A stretch of 64,000 nucleotides of DNA from CAXXOK01 sp963675925 (GTDB taxonomy: Bacteria > Bacillota > Clostridia > Christensenellales > Aristaeellaceae): the NCBI GenBank assembly GCA_963675925.2, contig CAXXIB010000004.1:744001-808000 (forward strand). The letters are read 5' to 3'. The first letter of the stretch is position 1; each line of letters opens with the position of its first letter. Positions 18,193-26,528 of this stretch are shown in pieces. The position numbers and the translations under genes are program-made. The notes beneath the pieces were generated by a model. That model saw nothing but the letters and a program-made list of their open reading frames with translations. It made no database searches and had not been told where the DNA came from.

Positions 18193-19800
18193 CTATGGCA
18201 CAACCACATCATCCGGCGTGTTGCCGAAGATCGCGCCCAGCGCGTCGGTCACGGTGCCGGTCTCGGTATATGCACCGCCGCCGCTTTCCGTTGCGGTATT
18301 CCCGGTCACGCGGCCACCTAGGATCTCCACCGTACCTGCAACCGTGTACAGGCCGCCGCCGGATTTTGCGCTGTTGGCAAACACCAGCCCGCCGTTTATA
18401 AGAATATCGCCGTTCACAGTTAGCACGCCGCCGCCGAACACCGCAACATTATTGCGGATTCTGCCTTTTTCAAGCACCACGTTGCCGTCGTTGTTGTAAA
18501 TCGCGCCGCCGCTGGTGGTGGCACTGTTATCACGCAGCACCCCGCCCGACACCGTAAGCACGCCACTGGATGCATACAGCGCCCCGCCGTACTCGGCACT
18601 ATTTTCCAGCAAGCTGCCGCTTTTCAGCTCTACCTGTCCGCTGTCAGCATACACAGCGCCGCCGTAGGTCGCGCTGTTTCCGGTCATCAAAGCGCCGTCT
18701 ACCGTGGTTAGGCCCGAATCGGCATACACCGCGCCACCGCTGCCCTCTGCCTTGTTGCCTCGCAGGGTAACGCCCGCAAGCAGGGAAACATCAGCCGTCT
18801 GCGCATATACGCCGCCGCCATACTTTGCACTGTTTAAGCGGATGATACTGCCGGTAAAGCTGCCCGAGCCGTTGCCCAGGTACACCGCACCATAGGACGC
18901 TGTGTTGTTTTCCACCGTGCCGTCCGTCATGGTCAGCACGCCGTTTTCAACATCCACCGCACCACCAGCTGCGCCGGCACTGTTGCCCGACAGCAGGGTC
19001 GCACCGTCAATGTCCACATTGCCGTACTGGGCATACACGCCGCCGCCATTTTCCGATGCGTTGCCGGTAATCGTTGCATCGGTCAGTTTGATGTTCCCGT
19101 AATGCGCATACAAGCCGCCACCGAAGTCCTGGGCCAGGTTGCGAGTGATCTCGCCCGCAATGACTACGATGTCCCCATTGAGCGAATACACCGCACCGGC
19201 GGATGCCGTCATGTTTTGATTCACCGTGCAGTGATCCAGCACAATTCTACCGTCCGCACAAACCGCCGCGCCGTACACAGCGGAGTTTTCAAGCAATGTA
19301 CAGTTCGTCAGCTTCACATCACCCAGCAAAAACAGCGCGCCGCCTGCGCCCGTTTGGTACGCGTCGGCGGATTCCGTCATGGCGATGCCGCCGGTTAGCG
19401 TCAGGTTTTCGATTTGCGTCAGCCCCTGCAGCGCAATCGCCGGATCCGGACCCTGCACGCAGAACATCTGCGTACCGTTTCCATCGATGGTAAAGTGTTC
19501 TCCGCGCTTGGAGCGCAGAGTTACAGGTCTGGAAAAGACAATCGTTCCCTGCTCCTCGCCAAATACAATATCCGACGTGATGATGATCTCCTGTTTGCCG
19601 TGCAATGCCGCCAGTTTCAGGTCCATCCAATCGGCAGCCTCCACTGTTTTGCCCGGCTGGCCGATCAGGTCGATCACCACGTTGACGACCGCTTCACCCA
19701 GAGAATCCATCAGGGCGTTGTCTTCCGCCATCGCACTGCCGGCCGCACCGGTCAGCAGGAAAAAGCACAGGACGAGTGCCAGAACTTTGTTTGCGTTCAT
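18193..19800 (-). CDS. Secreted right-handed beta-helix protein
   Basis: 535 residues. A signal peptide (1-25, VLALVLCFFLLTGAAGSAMA, cleavage after AMA) is followed by about 40 residues, then a segment ELNxAxxxxEII...FGEE.GTIVFSRPVTLRS that is homologous to the outer part of the anti-sigma-like protein. From about 130 to the end run many 20-24-residue turns with GGAVYA, LTVSGG and NSATYGG patterns, the hallmark of a parallel beta-helix. The C-terminus GNTPDDVVVP parallels NNTPDDVTKP of the other protein. No anchor or LPxTG motif is seen. Its partner genes suggest a surface-sensing or adhesion module; the substrate is unknown. Confidence 0.85.
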   Translation of the reverse strand: MNANKVLALVLCFFLLTGAAGSAMAEDNALMDSLGEAVVNVVIDLIGQPGKTVEAADWMDLKLAALHGKQEIIITSDIVFGEEQGTIVFSRPVTLRSKRGEHFTIDGNGTQMFCVQGPDPAIALQGLTQIENLTLTGGIAMTESADAYQTGAGGALFLLGDVKLTNCTLLENSAVYGAAVCADGRIVLDHCTVNQNMTASAGAVYSLNGDIVVIAGEITRNLAQDFGGGLYAHYGNIKLTDATITGNASENGGGVYAQYGNVDIDGATLLSGNSAGAAGGAVDVENGVLTMTDGTVENNTASYGAVYLGNGSGSFTGSIIRLNSAKYGGGVYAQTADVSLLAGVTLRGNKAEGSGGAVYADSGLTTVDGALMTGNSATYGGAVYADSGQVELKSGSLLENSAEYGGALYASSGVLTVSGGVLRDNSATTSGGAIYNNDGNVVLEKGRIRNNVAVFGGGVLTVNGDILINGGLVFANSAKSGGGLYTVAGTVEILGGRVTGNTATESGGGAYTETGTVTDALGAIFGNTPDDVVVP

Positions 19801-19935
19801 GTCAAAAGTCTCCTTCCGTTGTCACATCAAAGAGCTACGTGTCTGTAACTATAAAAAACGATACGTTTGTCTGCACAAATCGTACCGTATTTTATGGGTT
19901 TTTTCAAGCGCGGCGTTTTGTGCCGGGCGTAAAAT

Positions 19936-20784
19936 CTAAGTAAGGCGCACCGCCTTTGCGCGTAAGCCTTGCAGGTAGGCACCCGGCGTCAGGCCGAAGT
20001 GTGCGCGGAACACGCGGTTAAACGTGCGAATGCTTTGAAATCCGCTGGCGTAGGCGACATCCGCCACACCCCTGTCGCCCTGATCCAGTGCGGCAGCCGC
20101 TTCGCGCAGGCGTACCATGTTTACATATTCCTTAAAGCCCGTGCCTGTGATTTTCTTAAACTCGCGGGAAAAGCTGCTTTCGCTCATCAGCGCGGCCTTA
20201 GCCATGCCCGCAAGCGTAATCTCCCCGGCGTAATGCTGCTCGATATGGGAAATGCTCTCGCGTATGGCGTGCAAATGCGGGCGATTCACCACACTGCCCG
20301 CCACAAAGGCACGCTTGCGATAGTGCCGCTGTAAAATCCCCTGAATTTCCAATATATACCCATACAGAAAAAATGCGCTGCCCTCGCCCATGTGCTCATA
20401 CTCATAGTGCAGGCGGTCCAGCAGCGGGTTCAGGCCCGCGTCCGGGTTGCCGGGGTCAGGGCGAAAGATTCCCGAGCGCACGGTGGCGTCCATCACCAGC
20501 GTACCGGCCTTGCGCGCCGCGAAGGGATCGAAAATCAGCACCAGCGCAGAAAAATCGCTTGATGGCGCGGCATAGCTGTGGATATCGCCGCCGGAACAGA
20601 TAAACACATCGCCCGCCTGCAATACCGCCTGCACGCCGTTGCGCGTGACCGTAAGCCGGCCCGTACGCAGAAACACGGCCTCAAAATCGTAATGCCAATG
20701 CGAGGCAAACACGCCATTGTAGGTTGTTTTCACGCTGATGGGCAACCCCAGCGCGTTTTGATAGGTTTTGTGCTCGTACTTCAC
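19936..20784 (-). CDS. AraC-family transcriptional regulator
   Basis: About 282 residues from a GTG start at 20782-20784 behind GCGGGGGTG; an in-frame TTG seven codons upstream is an alternative. The N-terminal half is a cupin sensor (HWHYDFEAVFLRTGRLTVTRNG, then LQAGDVFICSGGDIHSY). The C-terminal 100 residues hold two helix-turn-helix units with the AraC signature VADVAYASGFQSIRTFNRVFRAHFG. It is divergent from the tryptophanase gene with 162 bases between, so it probably controls that gene, perhaps in response to an amino acid or sugar. The effector is unknown. Confidence 0.92.
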   Translation of the reverse strand: MKYEHKTYQNALGLPISVKTTYNGVFASHWHYDFEAVFLRTGRLTVTRNGVQAVLQAGDVFICSGGDIHSYAAPSSDFSALVLIFDPFAARKAGTLVMDATVRSGIFRPDPGNPDAGLNPLLDRLHYEYEHMGEGSAFFLYGYILEIQGILQRHYRKRAFVAGSVVNRPHLHAIRESISHIEQHYAGEITLAGMAKAALMSESSFSREFKKITGTGFKEYVNMVRLREAAAALDQGDRGVADVAYASGFQSIRTFNRVFRAHFGLTPGAYLQGLRAKAVRLT

Positions 20785-20834
20785 AGCCACACCCCCGCTA
20801 TGCAAAAAATGACTAGTATTGAAAACTACGTGTA

Positions 20835-20863
20835 TTGTCTCGCAGTATCGGAAACACTATAAT
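20835..20863 (+). promoter_or_regulatory. Promoter of tnaA
   Basis: TTGTCT (20835-20840), 17-base spacer, perfect TATAAT (20858-20863). It lies 83 bases upstream of the tnaA ATG, in the gap to the divergent AraC gene. Confidence 0.75.
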
Positions 20864-20879
20864 CATAGAGGTTTCCTTC

Positions 20880-20981
20880 ATGTCCGTCAATTCCGTTTTC
20901 GTTTTACGCGACATGAAATTCAAAAAACGACTAATCGCAGAGAGGTATGAACTATATGGACTATATCGCCGAGCCCTTTAA
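20880..20981 (+). CDS. Possible 33-codon leader ORF overlapping tnaA
   Basis: An ATG at 20880 stands 8 bases after GAGG and opens a 33-codon frame (MSVNSVFVLRDMKFKKRLIA...) that ends inside tnaA, in another frame. It sits where tnaC leader peptides occur in Proteobacteria, but it has no Trp codon and no clear stalling motif. It may be chance or a coupling ORF. Low confidence. Confidence 0.2.
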   Translation: MSVNSVFVLRDMKFKKRLIAERYELYGLYRRAL

Positions 20982-22335
20982 AATCAAGACTGTGGAGCCA
21001 CTCAAGCTGCTCACTCGCACCCAGCGTGAGCAAAGCATAAACGCTGCGGGGTATAACCTGTTTAACCTGCGCGCCGAGGATGTGTACATTGACCTGATGA
21101 CCGATTCGGGCACTGGGGCCATGAGCCAGAAACAGTGGGCCGCCATCATGACCGGGACGAAGCCTACGCCGGTGCGCAGAGCTACTACCGCCTGATGGAT
21201 GCCTGCAAGGAAATTTTCGGCTATGCGTTCTTCCAGCCCGTGCACCAGGGCCGCGCTGCTGAAAAGGTGTTCATGCCCATTATGCTTTCTGGCGGCAAGG
21301 TCGCCATCAGCAATACGTTTTTCGATACCACCCGCGCACACGTCGAGCTGGCCGGTGCAACCGCGCTGGACTGCGCCGTGCCCCAGGCCGCTGATACCGA
21401 CAGCTTTTTCCCCTTCAAGGGCAATATGGATGTCGCCCTGCTGGAACAGGCCATTGCCGAGCGCGGCGCCAATGCCATCGGCATGATTGTGATGACCGTC
21501 ACCAACAACTCCGCCGGCGGGCAGCCCGTGTCCATGCAGAACATCCGCGAAACGGCAGCCATTGCCAAGAAACACAAGATTCCCTATGTAATTGATGCCG
21601 CTCGCTACGCCGAAAACGCGTACTTTATCCAAACCCGCGAGGACGGCTACGCCGACACCTCCATCATCGCCATCGCAAGGGAAATGTTTTCCTATGCCGA
21701 TGCGTTTATGATGTCCGCCAAGAAGGACGGCATTGTGAACATGGGCGGGCTGATCGGCGTGAAAGAGGACGAGCTGTTAATCCGCGCCGTGAAAGAGCGC
21801 GTGATTCCCTACGAAGGCTTTATCACCTACGGCGGCATGGCTGGCCGCGACCTGGACGCCCTGGCCGTGGGTCTGCTTGAAGCTACCGACGAAGCCTACC
21901 TGCGCTACCGCATCGGGCAGGCCGAATATCTGGGTGACAAGCTCCGCGCCGCAGGCGTGCCCATCCAATACCCCACCGGCGGGCATGCCGTGTTTGTCGA
22001 TGCGGGCAAAATGCTCTCCCACATCCCCTACGATCAGTTCCCCGGCCATGCGCTGGCCGTTGCCCTCTACGAGGAAGCGGGCATCCGCTCCTGCGAGATC
22101 GGCTCCTACATGCTTGGCCGCGACCCCAAAACCGGCCAGCAGCTTAAGTCCATGTTTGAGTTCACCCGCCTGGCCATCCCCCGCCGCGTCTACACCCAAG
22201 CCCACCTGGATGTCGTCGCCCGCGCGCTGATCGCCATCAACCAGAAAAAAGATACCCTCCCCGGCTACCACATCACCGATTACAGAACCCCCGGTCCTCC
22301 GCCACTTCACGGCGAAACTGGAACCGGTGAAATAG
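20947..22335 (+). pseudogene. tnaA: Tryptophanase, disrupted by two single-base frameshifts
   Basis: The sequence encodes a near-complete tryptophanase (L-Trp to indole, pyruvate and ammonia, PLP enzyme), but the reading frame breaks twice. After AAIMTG one G is missing in the GGG at 21154-21156, and the frame resumes as DEAYAGAQSYYRL. Near the end an extra base at about 22284 shifts the frame again; reading on restores PPVLRHFTAKLEPVK and a stop at 22335, the normal C-terminus. Corrected, the protein would have about 462 residues, the family length. The PLP lysine is in MMSAKKDGIV, and NNSAGGQPVS and IGSYMLGRDPKTG favour tryptophanase over tyrosine phenol-lyase. Either a decayed gene or sequencing/assembly errors. 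RBS GAGAGG is present. Confidence 0.88.
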
Positions 22336-22345
22336 GGGGAACGCT

Positions 22346-22375
22346 CTTCTTCTCTTTTGGAAAAAAGAGAAGAAG
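22346..22375. terminator. Pyrimidine/purine hairpin after tnaA
   Basis: A perfect 13-base-pair stem CTTCTTCTCTTTT / AAAAGAGAAGAAG with loop GGAA, 10 bases after the true tnaA stop. No T-run follows on the plus strand, so it may be a stability hairpin rather than a terminator. Confidence 0.45.
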
Positions 22376-22398
22376 CAAGAGAAAATCATATAAGGGTA

Positions 22399-22435
22399 TA
22401 TGGAAAAGCCGCGCAGATAGCGCGGCTTTTCCATA
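22399..22435. terminator. Strong hairpin terminator at the left border of the AT-rich island
   Basis: A perfect 16-base-pair stem TATGGAAAAGCCGCGC / GCGCGGCTTTTCCATA with loop AGATA. The sequence becomes strongly AT-rich from here on. It probably ends tnaA transcription and insulates the island. Confidence 0.75.
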
Positions 22436-22476
22436 TTGTCTCTTTACACACTAACATCCATCTTCACTTCGAGCTC

Positions 22477-22505
22477 TTCATATTTTGTAGCATTTGTTAT
22501 ATAAT
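22477..22505 (+). promoter_or_regulatory. Promoter of the SIR2-like gene
   Basis: TTCATA (22477-22482), 17-base spacer, perfect TATAAT (22500-22505), 35 bases upstream of the ATG at 22541. It suggests that the two island genes are expressed on their own. Confidence 0.65.
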
Positions 22506-22540
22506 AGTAGCAATCCCAAAAAGAAAGCTTTGATTGCATT

Positions 22541-23680
22541 ATGAAATCTCTTTTAGTAGGAAATGGAATAAACATTCAATTTGATAATACGAACTATTCC
22601 TCGCCACAGATTGTTTTACGTATACTGAAAAACTGTACTAGAAATGACTTTCCTTCGCATATAATCATCGATGACCCGTACTTGCTAAAAAATTACCTGG
22701 GGTTATTATTCCTAGAAGTCCGAGAAATTTTAGCAGATAAATATGACAGTTATACGTTTGGGAGTGCCGAGAAATTAGCGTTATCCGCTTTTAAAAAAAA
22801 GTATAAAGCTGTACATGAAACCTTGCGGATCACAGACATCGGTTTTGAGGATTATTACTTAATCCATGATCTAGTTTGTCATAAAACAGGCACAAAGAAC
22901 CCTGAACAATATTACGCTAGAGAATCAATGAAAGCTGCCTATTTATATTCCATCTACAATGATGGTAAGCTTAATCAATTGCACAAAAGATATCCTTCTT
23001 CTTTTGTTGAATATCTTTCAGCATTCGATTGCGTTTTCACAACTAATTATGATTCCAATATAGAACTAGCAACTGGTGTGAATGTCTATCATATTCATGG
23101 GCATTTTGATCAAAAGAGTGATGTTTACACCGCCAATTCTTTTCGAAACCATTTGCCTGATGCGCCAATACAGAACTATGTGATTGATGAAAACTTCTAT
23201 TACTTATACTCAAATGCTTTATCAACACATTGTGGCGAATATAAAGAATTCCAAATCAAGCAATCCTCTCAAGCAAATAAAGCAATTGAACGAATGGCCT
23301 CTGCTTATACTACAGACCAAAAATTCCGCGAAGAAGTCGAACGGTGGGCAAATGATGATAATCTTCTAACTGCGAATTTCGGTCATGGTATTAAAGTAAA
23401 AGCAGCAAACCCCGATCTGCATATCTCTGATGATTATCATTTTGATGCTCTAAAATCAATTGAGGGGAGTATAGAAATACTTGGATTATCACCGTGGAAC
23501 GATTTTCATATCTTTGAATCTATTGACAGCTCTGCTGTTAGTAATTGCATCTATTATTACTTCAACGATTATGAATGCTATGAGATTAAGAATCTTTTGC
23601 CCACTTTATCAAAAAACGATCAATTGAAATTCGTTCCAGCAAACACATTATGGGAGGGTTTTAATGAAACCAAAAGCTAA
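22541..23680 (+). CDS. SIR2-like (putative NADase) protein, candidate defence effector
   Basis: 379 residues encoded in strikingly AT-rich DNA with A/T-ending codons, unlike all neighbours. The N-terminus MKSLLVGNGINIQF has the GxGxN nucleotide loop of SIR2-like domains. FDCVFTTNYDSNIE (162-175) is the TTNYD motif of the SIR2_2 type, and YHIHGHF (183-189) holds the likely catalytic His. The C-terminal half (about 200-379) has no domain that I recognise. In known defence systems such domains destroy NAD when a phage is sensed; that role here is inference. The stop overlaps the next gene by 17 bases, so the two form a unit. No transposase or integrase is adjacent. Weak RBS (AAGAAAG). Confidence 0.75.
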   Translation: MKSLLVGNGINIQFDNTNYSSPQIVLRILKNCTRNDFPSHIIIDDPYLLKNYLGLLFLEVREILADKYDSYTFGSAEKLALSAFKKKYKAVHETLRITDIGFEDYYLIHDLVCHKTGTKNPEQYYARESMKAAYLYSIYNDGKLNQLHKRYPSSFVEYLSAFDCVFTTNYDSNIELATGVNVYHIHGHFDQKSDVYTANSFRNHLPDAPIQNYVIDENFYYLYSNALSTHCGEYKEFQIKQSSQANKAIERMASAYTTDQKFREEVERWANDDNLLTANFGHGIKVKAANPDLHISDDYHFDALKSIEGSIEILGLSPWNDFHIFESIDSSAVSNCIYYYFNDYECYEIKNLLPTLSKNDQLKFVPANTLWEGFNETKS

Positions 23681-23999
23681 ATTTATTACACGACAAGAGT
23701 GTCGACAGTGGATTAAGTTATCTAATTCTTTTGCTAATAGTTTGATTCCACAACAAGAGGCCTTAAAACAATTTAACTCTCTTGATGCCAAAACAAGAAT
23801 TGCTATCGTACATTCCTTTGAAGAGCTTGATAGTATTCGCAGACAGAAACTCACAAAGAATGATGGTGACGCACCATGGTTTCTTTCAGTTATAGTTGAC
23901 GCACATATTATAGCTACCGAGCACAATATTGATCCTCTGACAGTTATAATGTGCGTTCATCCACCGTGTAAGGTTTTTGAGCGGGTTTATATAAAATAG
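23664..23999 (+). CDS. Small partner of the SIR2-like protein, unknown function
   Basis: 111 residues, MKPKAKFITRQECRQWIKLS at the start and HIIATEHNIDPLTVIMCVHP near the end, behind GGGAGG inside the SIR2-like gene. Soluble, helical in its first 60 residues, no membrane segment, no known domain recognised. Same AT-rich base use as the SIR2-like gene and a 17-base overlap with it, so it came in together and is probably translated with it. By analogy with other two-gene systems it could be a sensor, regulator or inhibitor of the effector, but nothing in the sequence proves this. Confidence 0.7.
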   Translation: MKPKAKFITRQECRQWIKLSNSFANSLIPQQEALKQFNSLDAKTRIAIVHSFEELDSIRRQKLTKNDGDAPWFLSVIVDAHIIATEHNIDPLTVIMCVHPPCKVFERVYIK

Positions 24000-24024
24000 A
24001 AAACAATTTCAGACAATTAGTATC

Positions 24025-25002
24025 TTACTCCCCCAGCGGCAGCGATATGATCGCATCCTCTGGGGGTTCGTCGTTCATAAGCTTTAGGAGGGCGGTGGCG
24101 GCGGCGCGGGCCATGTCCGGGATGGGCTCACGGATGGCCTGGTAGGGGAGCAGACCGTAGCGGTGCAGGCGGTGCTCACCAAAGCCGAGAACCTCGACCG
24201 TGTCCTGGGGGATGCCCTGGCTACGCAGCACGGTGAGCGCGCCGATGGTCAGCCGGGTAGAGGTGCAGAAAATGGCATCAAAGGGGATACCATGGTCAAA
24301 CGCGCCCTGCAGGGCGGAAATTGCTTCGGTGGTGCGCTGGGAGTCGACCAAAAACTTGGGGCCGGGGGCGAGGGCCGCGTCCGCAATCGCTGTATGGTAG
24401 CCGCGCATGCGCTCGCGGTGTGGGGAAAAGTCCATTTCCTCGGACAGCAGCGCGATATTGCGGCGGCCACCGGCGATCAGCCTTTGCATAGCGCTGCGTG
24501 CGCCTGCAAAGTTATCGCATTCCACAATCACGCTGTGTTCCGGCGCGTCGCCATGAGGGCGGCGGTCGAAATACACCAGCGGCAGGTCGCCGGCATCCAC
24601 ATCGCTGCCGTTGCGGTCGGGAACATACACCAAACCGCTGGCACGCTGGGTTTTGAGCATATCCACAAAGTGGCTGGCGAGACCCGCGTCCTCATTGGTA
24701 TTAAAAATCGAGATGGAATATCCGTTTTCGAACAATGCCTGCTGAAGCGTGCGCACCATCAGGGCATAGTTTTCATCCATAATATCGGGCACGATAATGC
24801 CCACAATCGGCATACTGCGCTTGCGCATGCCCTGGGCGACCACATCGGGAACGTATTTCAGCCGCTCCATCACCTCGCGGACGCGCTTTTCCGTCTCCGG
24901 CGAGAAACGCCCGCTTTTATGAATGACGCGCGAAACCGTGGCGATGGACACGCCCGAAAGCCGGGATACCTCCCGCATGGACACCCGCTTGTCCTTCCCC
25001 AT
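24025..25002 (-). CDS. LacI-family repressor
   Basis: 325 residues: N-terminal LacI helix-turn-helix (SMREVSRLSGVSIATVSRVI, residues 8-27), hinge, then a periplasmic-binding-like sensor domain (VGIIVPDIMDENYALMVRTL onward). It is the last gene of the importer/hydrolase operon, 21 bases after the first serine hydrolase. A LacI-type palindrome at the operon promoter (32624-32641) is the obvious target, which would make the operon self-regulated. The inducer is likely the imported glycan or a product of it. Confidence 0.93.
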   Translation of the reverse strand: MGKDKRVSMREVSRLSGVSIATVSRVIHKSGRFSPETEKRVREVMERLKYVPDVVAQGMRKRSMPIVGIIVPDIMDENYALMVRTLQQALFENGYSISIFNTNEDAGLASHFVDMLKTQRASGLVYVPDRNGSDVDAGDLPLVYFDRRPHGDAPEHSVIVECDNFAGARSAMQRLIAGGRRNIALLSEEMDFSPHRERMRGYHTAIADAALAPGPKFLVDSQRTTEAISALQGAFDHGIPFDAIFCTSTRLTIGALTVLRSQGIPQDTVEVLGFGEHRLHRYGLLPYQAIREPIPDMARAAATALLKLMNDEPPEDAIISLPLGE

Positions 25003-25023
25003 TCGTCGATCATCCCCGTCTAC

Positions 25024-26508
25024 TTAGGATTGTCTGGTGAGCTCCACATCGCGGTACCAAATATAGGGTTCTCCATCGTGCAGGCGTTCCTTGCGCACGA
25101 TCAGGTGCAGGGTGTCGCCCTGGCGGGTCAGCCACAGTTTTGTTTTAAAGCAGGTCTGATAAAACCAGGTGTCCACAAGCAGGCTGTCCTTTTCAAACAC
25201 GGCGGTGGTGCACTCGTGCTGGAAGCTTTTCATGGGGCAATAGGTTTCGTGGGGGATGCGCTTGCCATCCAGCCGGGCAACCAGGGTGGTTCTGTCGTCA
25301 ATAATCAGCTCCACCGCTTTTTTGCCGGTACGAATTGCAAGGGTTTTGGCAAATTCATCGTCGGTATCATAAAAATCCCGGTTGACGTTGGTGTTGGCAA
25401 AGGGCACCAGCTCCGGATATACATGAAACTTTCCGCTTGTGACAGTATACCGCCCGTCCCAGCCTTTTGCAAACCCGTGTACAGGCGCGGCGGCCCCGTC
25501 CGGCAGATGGCGGGACGCGGCATAGCTTCTAAGCGCAGCCAGGGCATCCGGGTCTTCGGGCAGGGTATCGGGAAGCGGCTTATCCAGCAGATATTTCACC
25601 ATCACGGCATCGTAGGCATCGGTATCGTGCGGCTCGCTGGCGGCCTGCTGGATGGAAAACGCCAAATCCAGCGGACGGCACATCACGCTGTCCTGCCCGT
25701 GCCCGCCACTGAACTTGAATGTGCCGGGTTGCTTGTGCATCCACAGCTGGTAACCGTAGCCGGCAACGTCGTTATCAATCTGCTTTGCGGTCGCGTCCTG
25801 CACAAAGCGTTCGTCGATCACCTGTGCATCGCCCCAGCGGCCGTTCTGCAAAAACAGCAGCCCCAGCCGCAGATTGTTTTCCGTGCTGGCCGAAACACCA
25901 GGCGCGACATGCAGGCCGTTTTTAAACGTCATCCACGACAGTTGATCGGTATTGATACCTATGGGCTGAAAAATACGCTCGTTGGCATAATCGTACACCG
26001 AGCGGCCCGTTACACGGCGGACGATTTCCGACAGCATACAGGTGCCGGTGGTGTTGTACTTAAACACGCTGCCAGGCTCCAAATCCACTTCGGTGGTCAG
26101 GTAATTTTCAATCATATGCTCGCCGGGCATGGCGTGCACGCTCATGCCGTTGGTCATGCTCAGCACATGCTTAACCTTCAGCTTGGCCATATTGCCGCTG
26201 TCGGAAACACCCAAGGCTTTCAGGTCATCGGCAAACAGATCGGCAATGCGGTCTTCCACGGACAATAGCCCGTCCGTCACGGCGGCGCCGACGGCTGCCA
26301 TTACGTAGGATTTACCAAACGAATGGCAGATGTGGCGGGTCTCCCGCTCAAACGGCGACCACCAGCACTCCAGCACCACTTTGCCGTGCCGGGCAATCAT
26401 CAGGGCGTGGGGTTCGGTGCCGCAGGTCTCCAGTTCCATCAGCATATGCAGCAGATCCTGGCTGGACAAGCCCACGCTTTCCGGCGTGGCGCGCAGTAAT
26501 TCCTTCAT
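25024..26508 (-). CDS. Beta-lactamase-fold serine hydrolase (I)
   Basis: 494 residues, class C beta-lactamase/esterase-like. The SxxK active site is SFGK (63-66). The Tyr motif region reads FKYNTTGTCML, so the usual Y-x-N is Y-N-T, which may alter activity. SGGHGQDSV resembles the HxG block. The last 150 residues form a separate beta-rich C-terminal domain, as in several esterases of this fold. No signal peptide, so it acts in the cytosol, which argues against a cell wall role and for removing a group from an imported compound. It is paralogous in layout to the protein at 27702-29180, with the MFS gene between them. Confidence 0.85.
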   Translation of the reverse strand: MKELLRATPESVGLSSQDLLHMLMELETCGTEPHALMIARHGKVVLECWWSPFERETRHICHSFGKSYVMAAVGAAVTDGLLSVEDRIADLFADDLKALGVSDSGNMAKLKVKHVLSMTNGMSVHAMPGEHMIENYLTTEVDLEPGSVFKYNTTGTCMLSEIVRRVTGRSVYDYANERIFQPIGINTDQLSWMTFKNGLHVAPGVSASTENNLRLGLLFLQNGRWGDAQVIDERFVQDATAKQIDNDVAGYGYQLWMHKQPGTFKFSGGHGQDSVMCRPLDLAFSIQQAASEPHDTDAYDAVMVKYLLDKPLPDTLPEDPDALAALRSYAASRHLPDGAAAPVHGFAKGWDGRYTVTSGKFHVYPELVPFANTNVNRDFYDTDDEFAKTLAIRTGKKAVELIIDDRTTLVARLDGKRIPHETYCPMKSFQHECTTAVFEKDSLLVDTWFYQTCFKTKLWLTRQGDTLHLIVRKERLHDGEPYIWYRDVELTRQS

Positions 26509-26528
26509 GTGGTTCCTTCCTTTCCCGG

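Noticed and set aside
18200..19400. Repeated CCGCC-type sequence as a DNA repeat array
   Set aside because: The periodicity is explained by beta-helix repeats at the protein level; units differ in sequence and spacing.
21140..21165. Programmed frameshift in tnaA
   Set aside because: ACCGGGACG has no slippery heptamer, and a second, independent shift occurs near the 3' end.
24163..26268. 701-codon open frame on the plus strand opposite the LacI and serine hydrolase genes
   Set aside because: It is a mirror of the codon bias of two well-recognised genes on the other strand; its translation has no known motifs and no ribosome-binding site.
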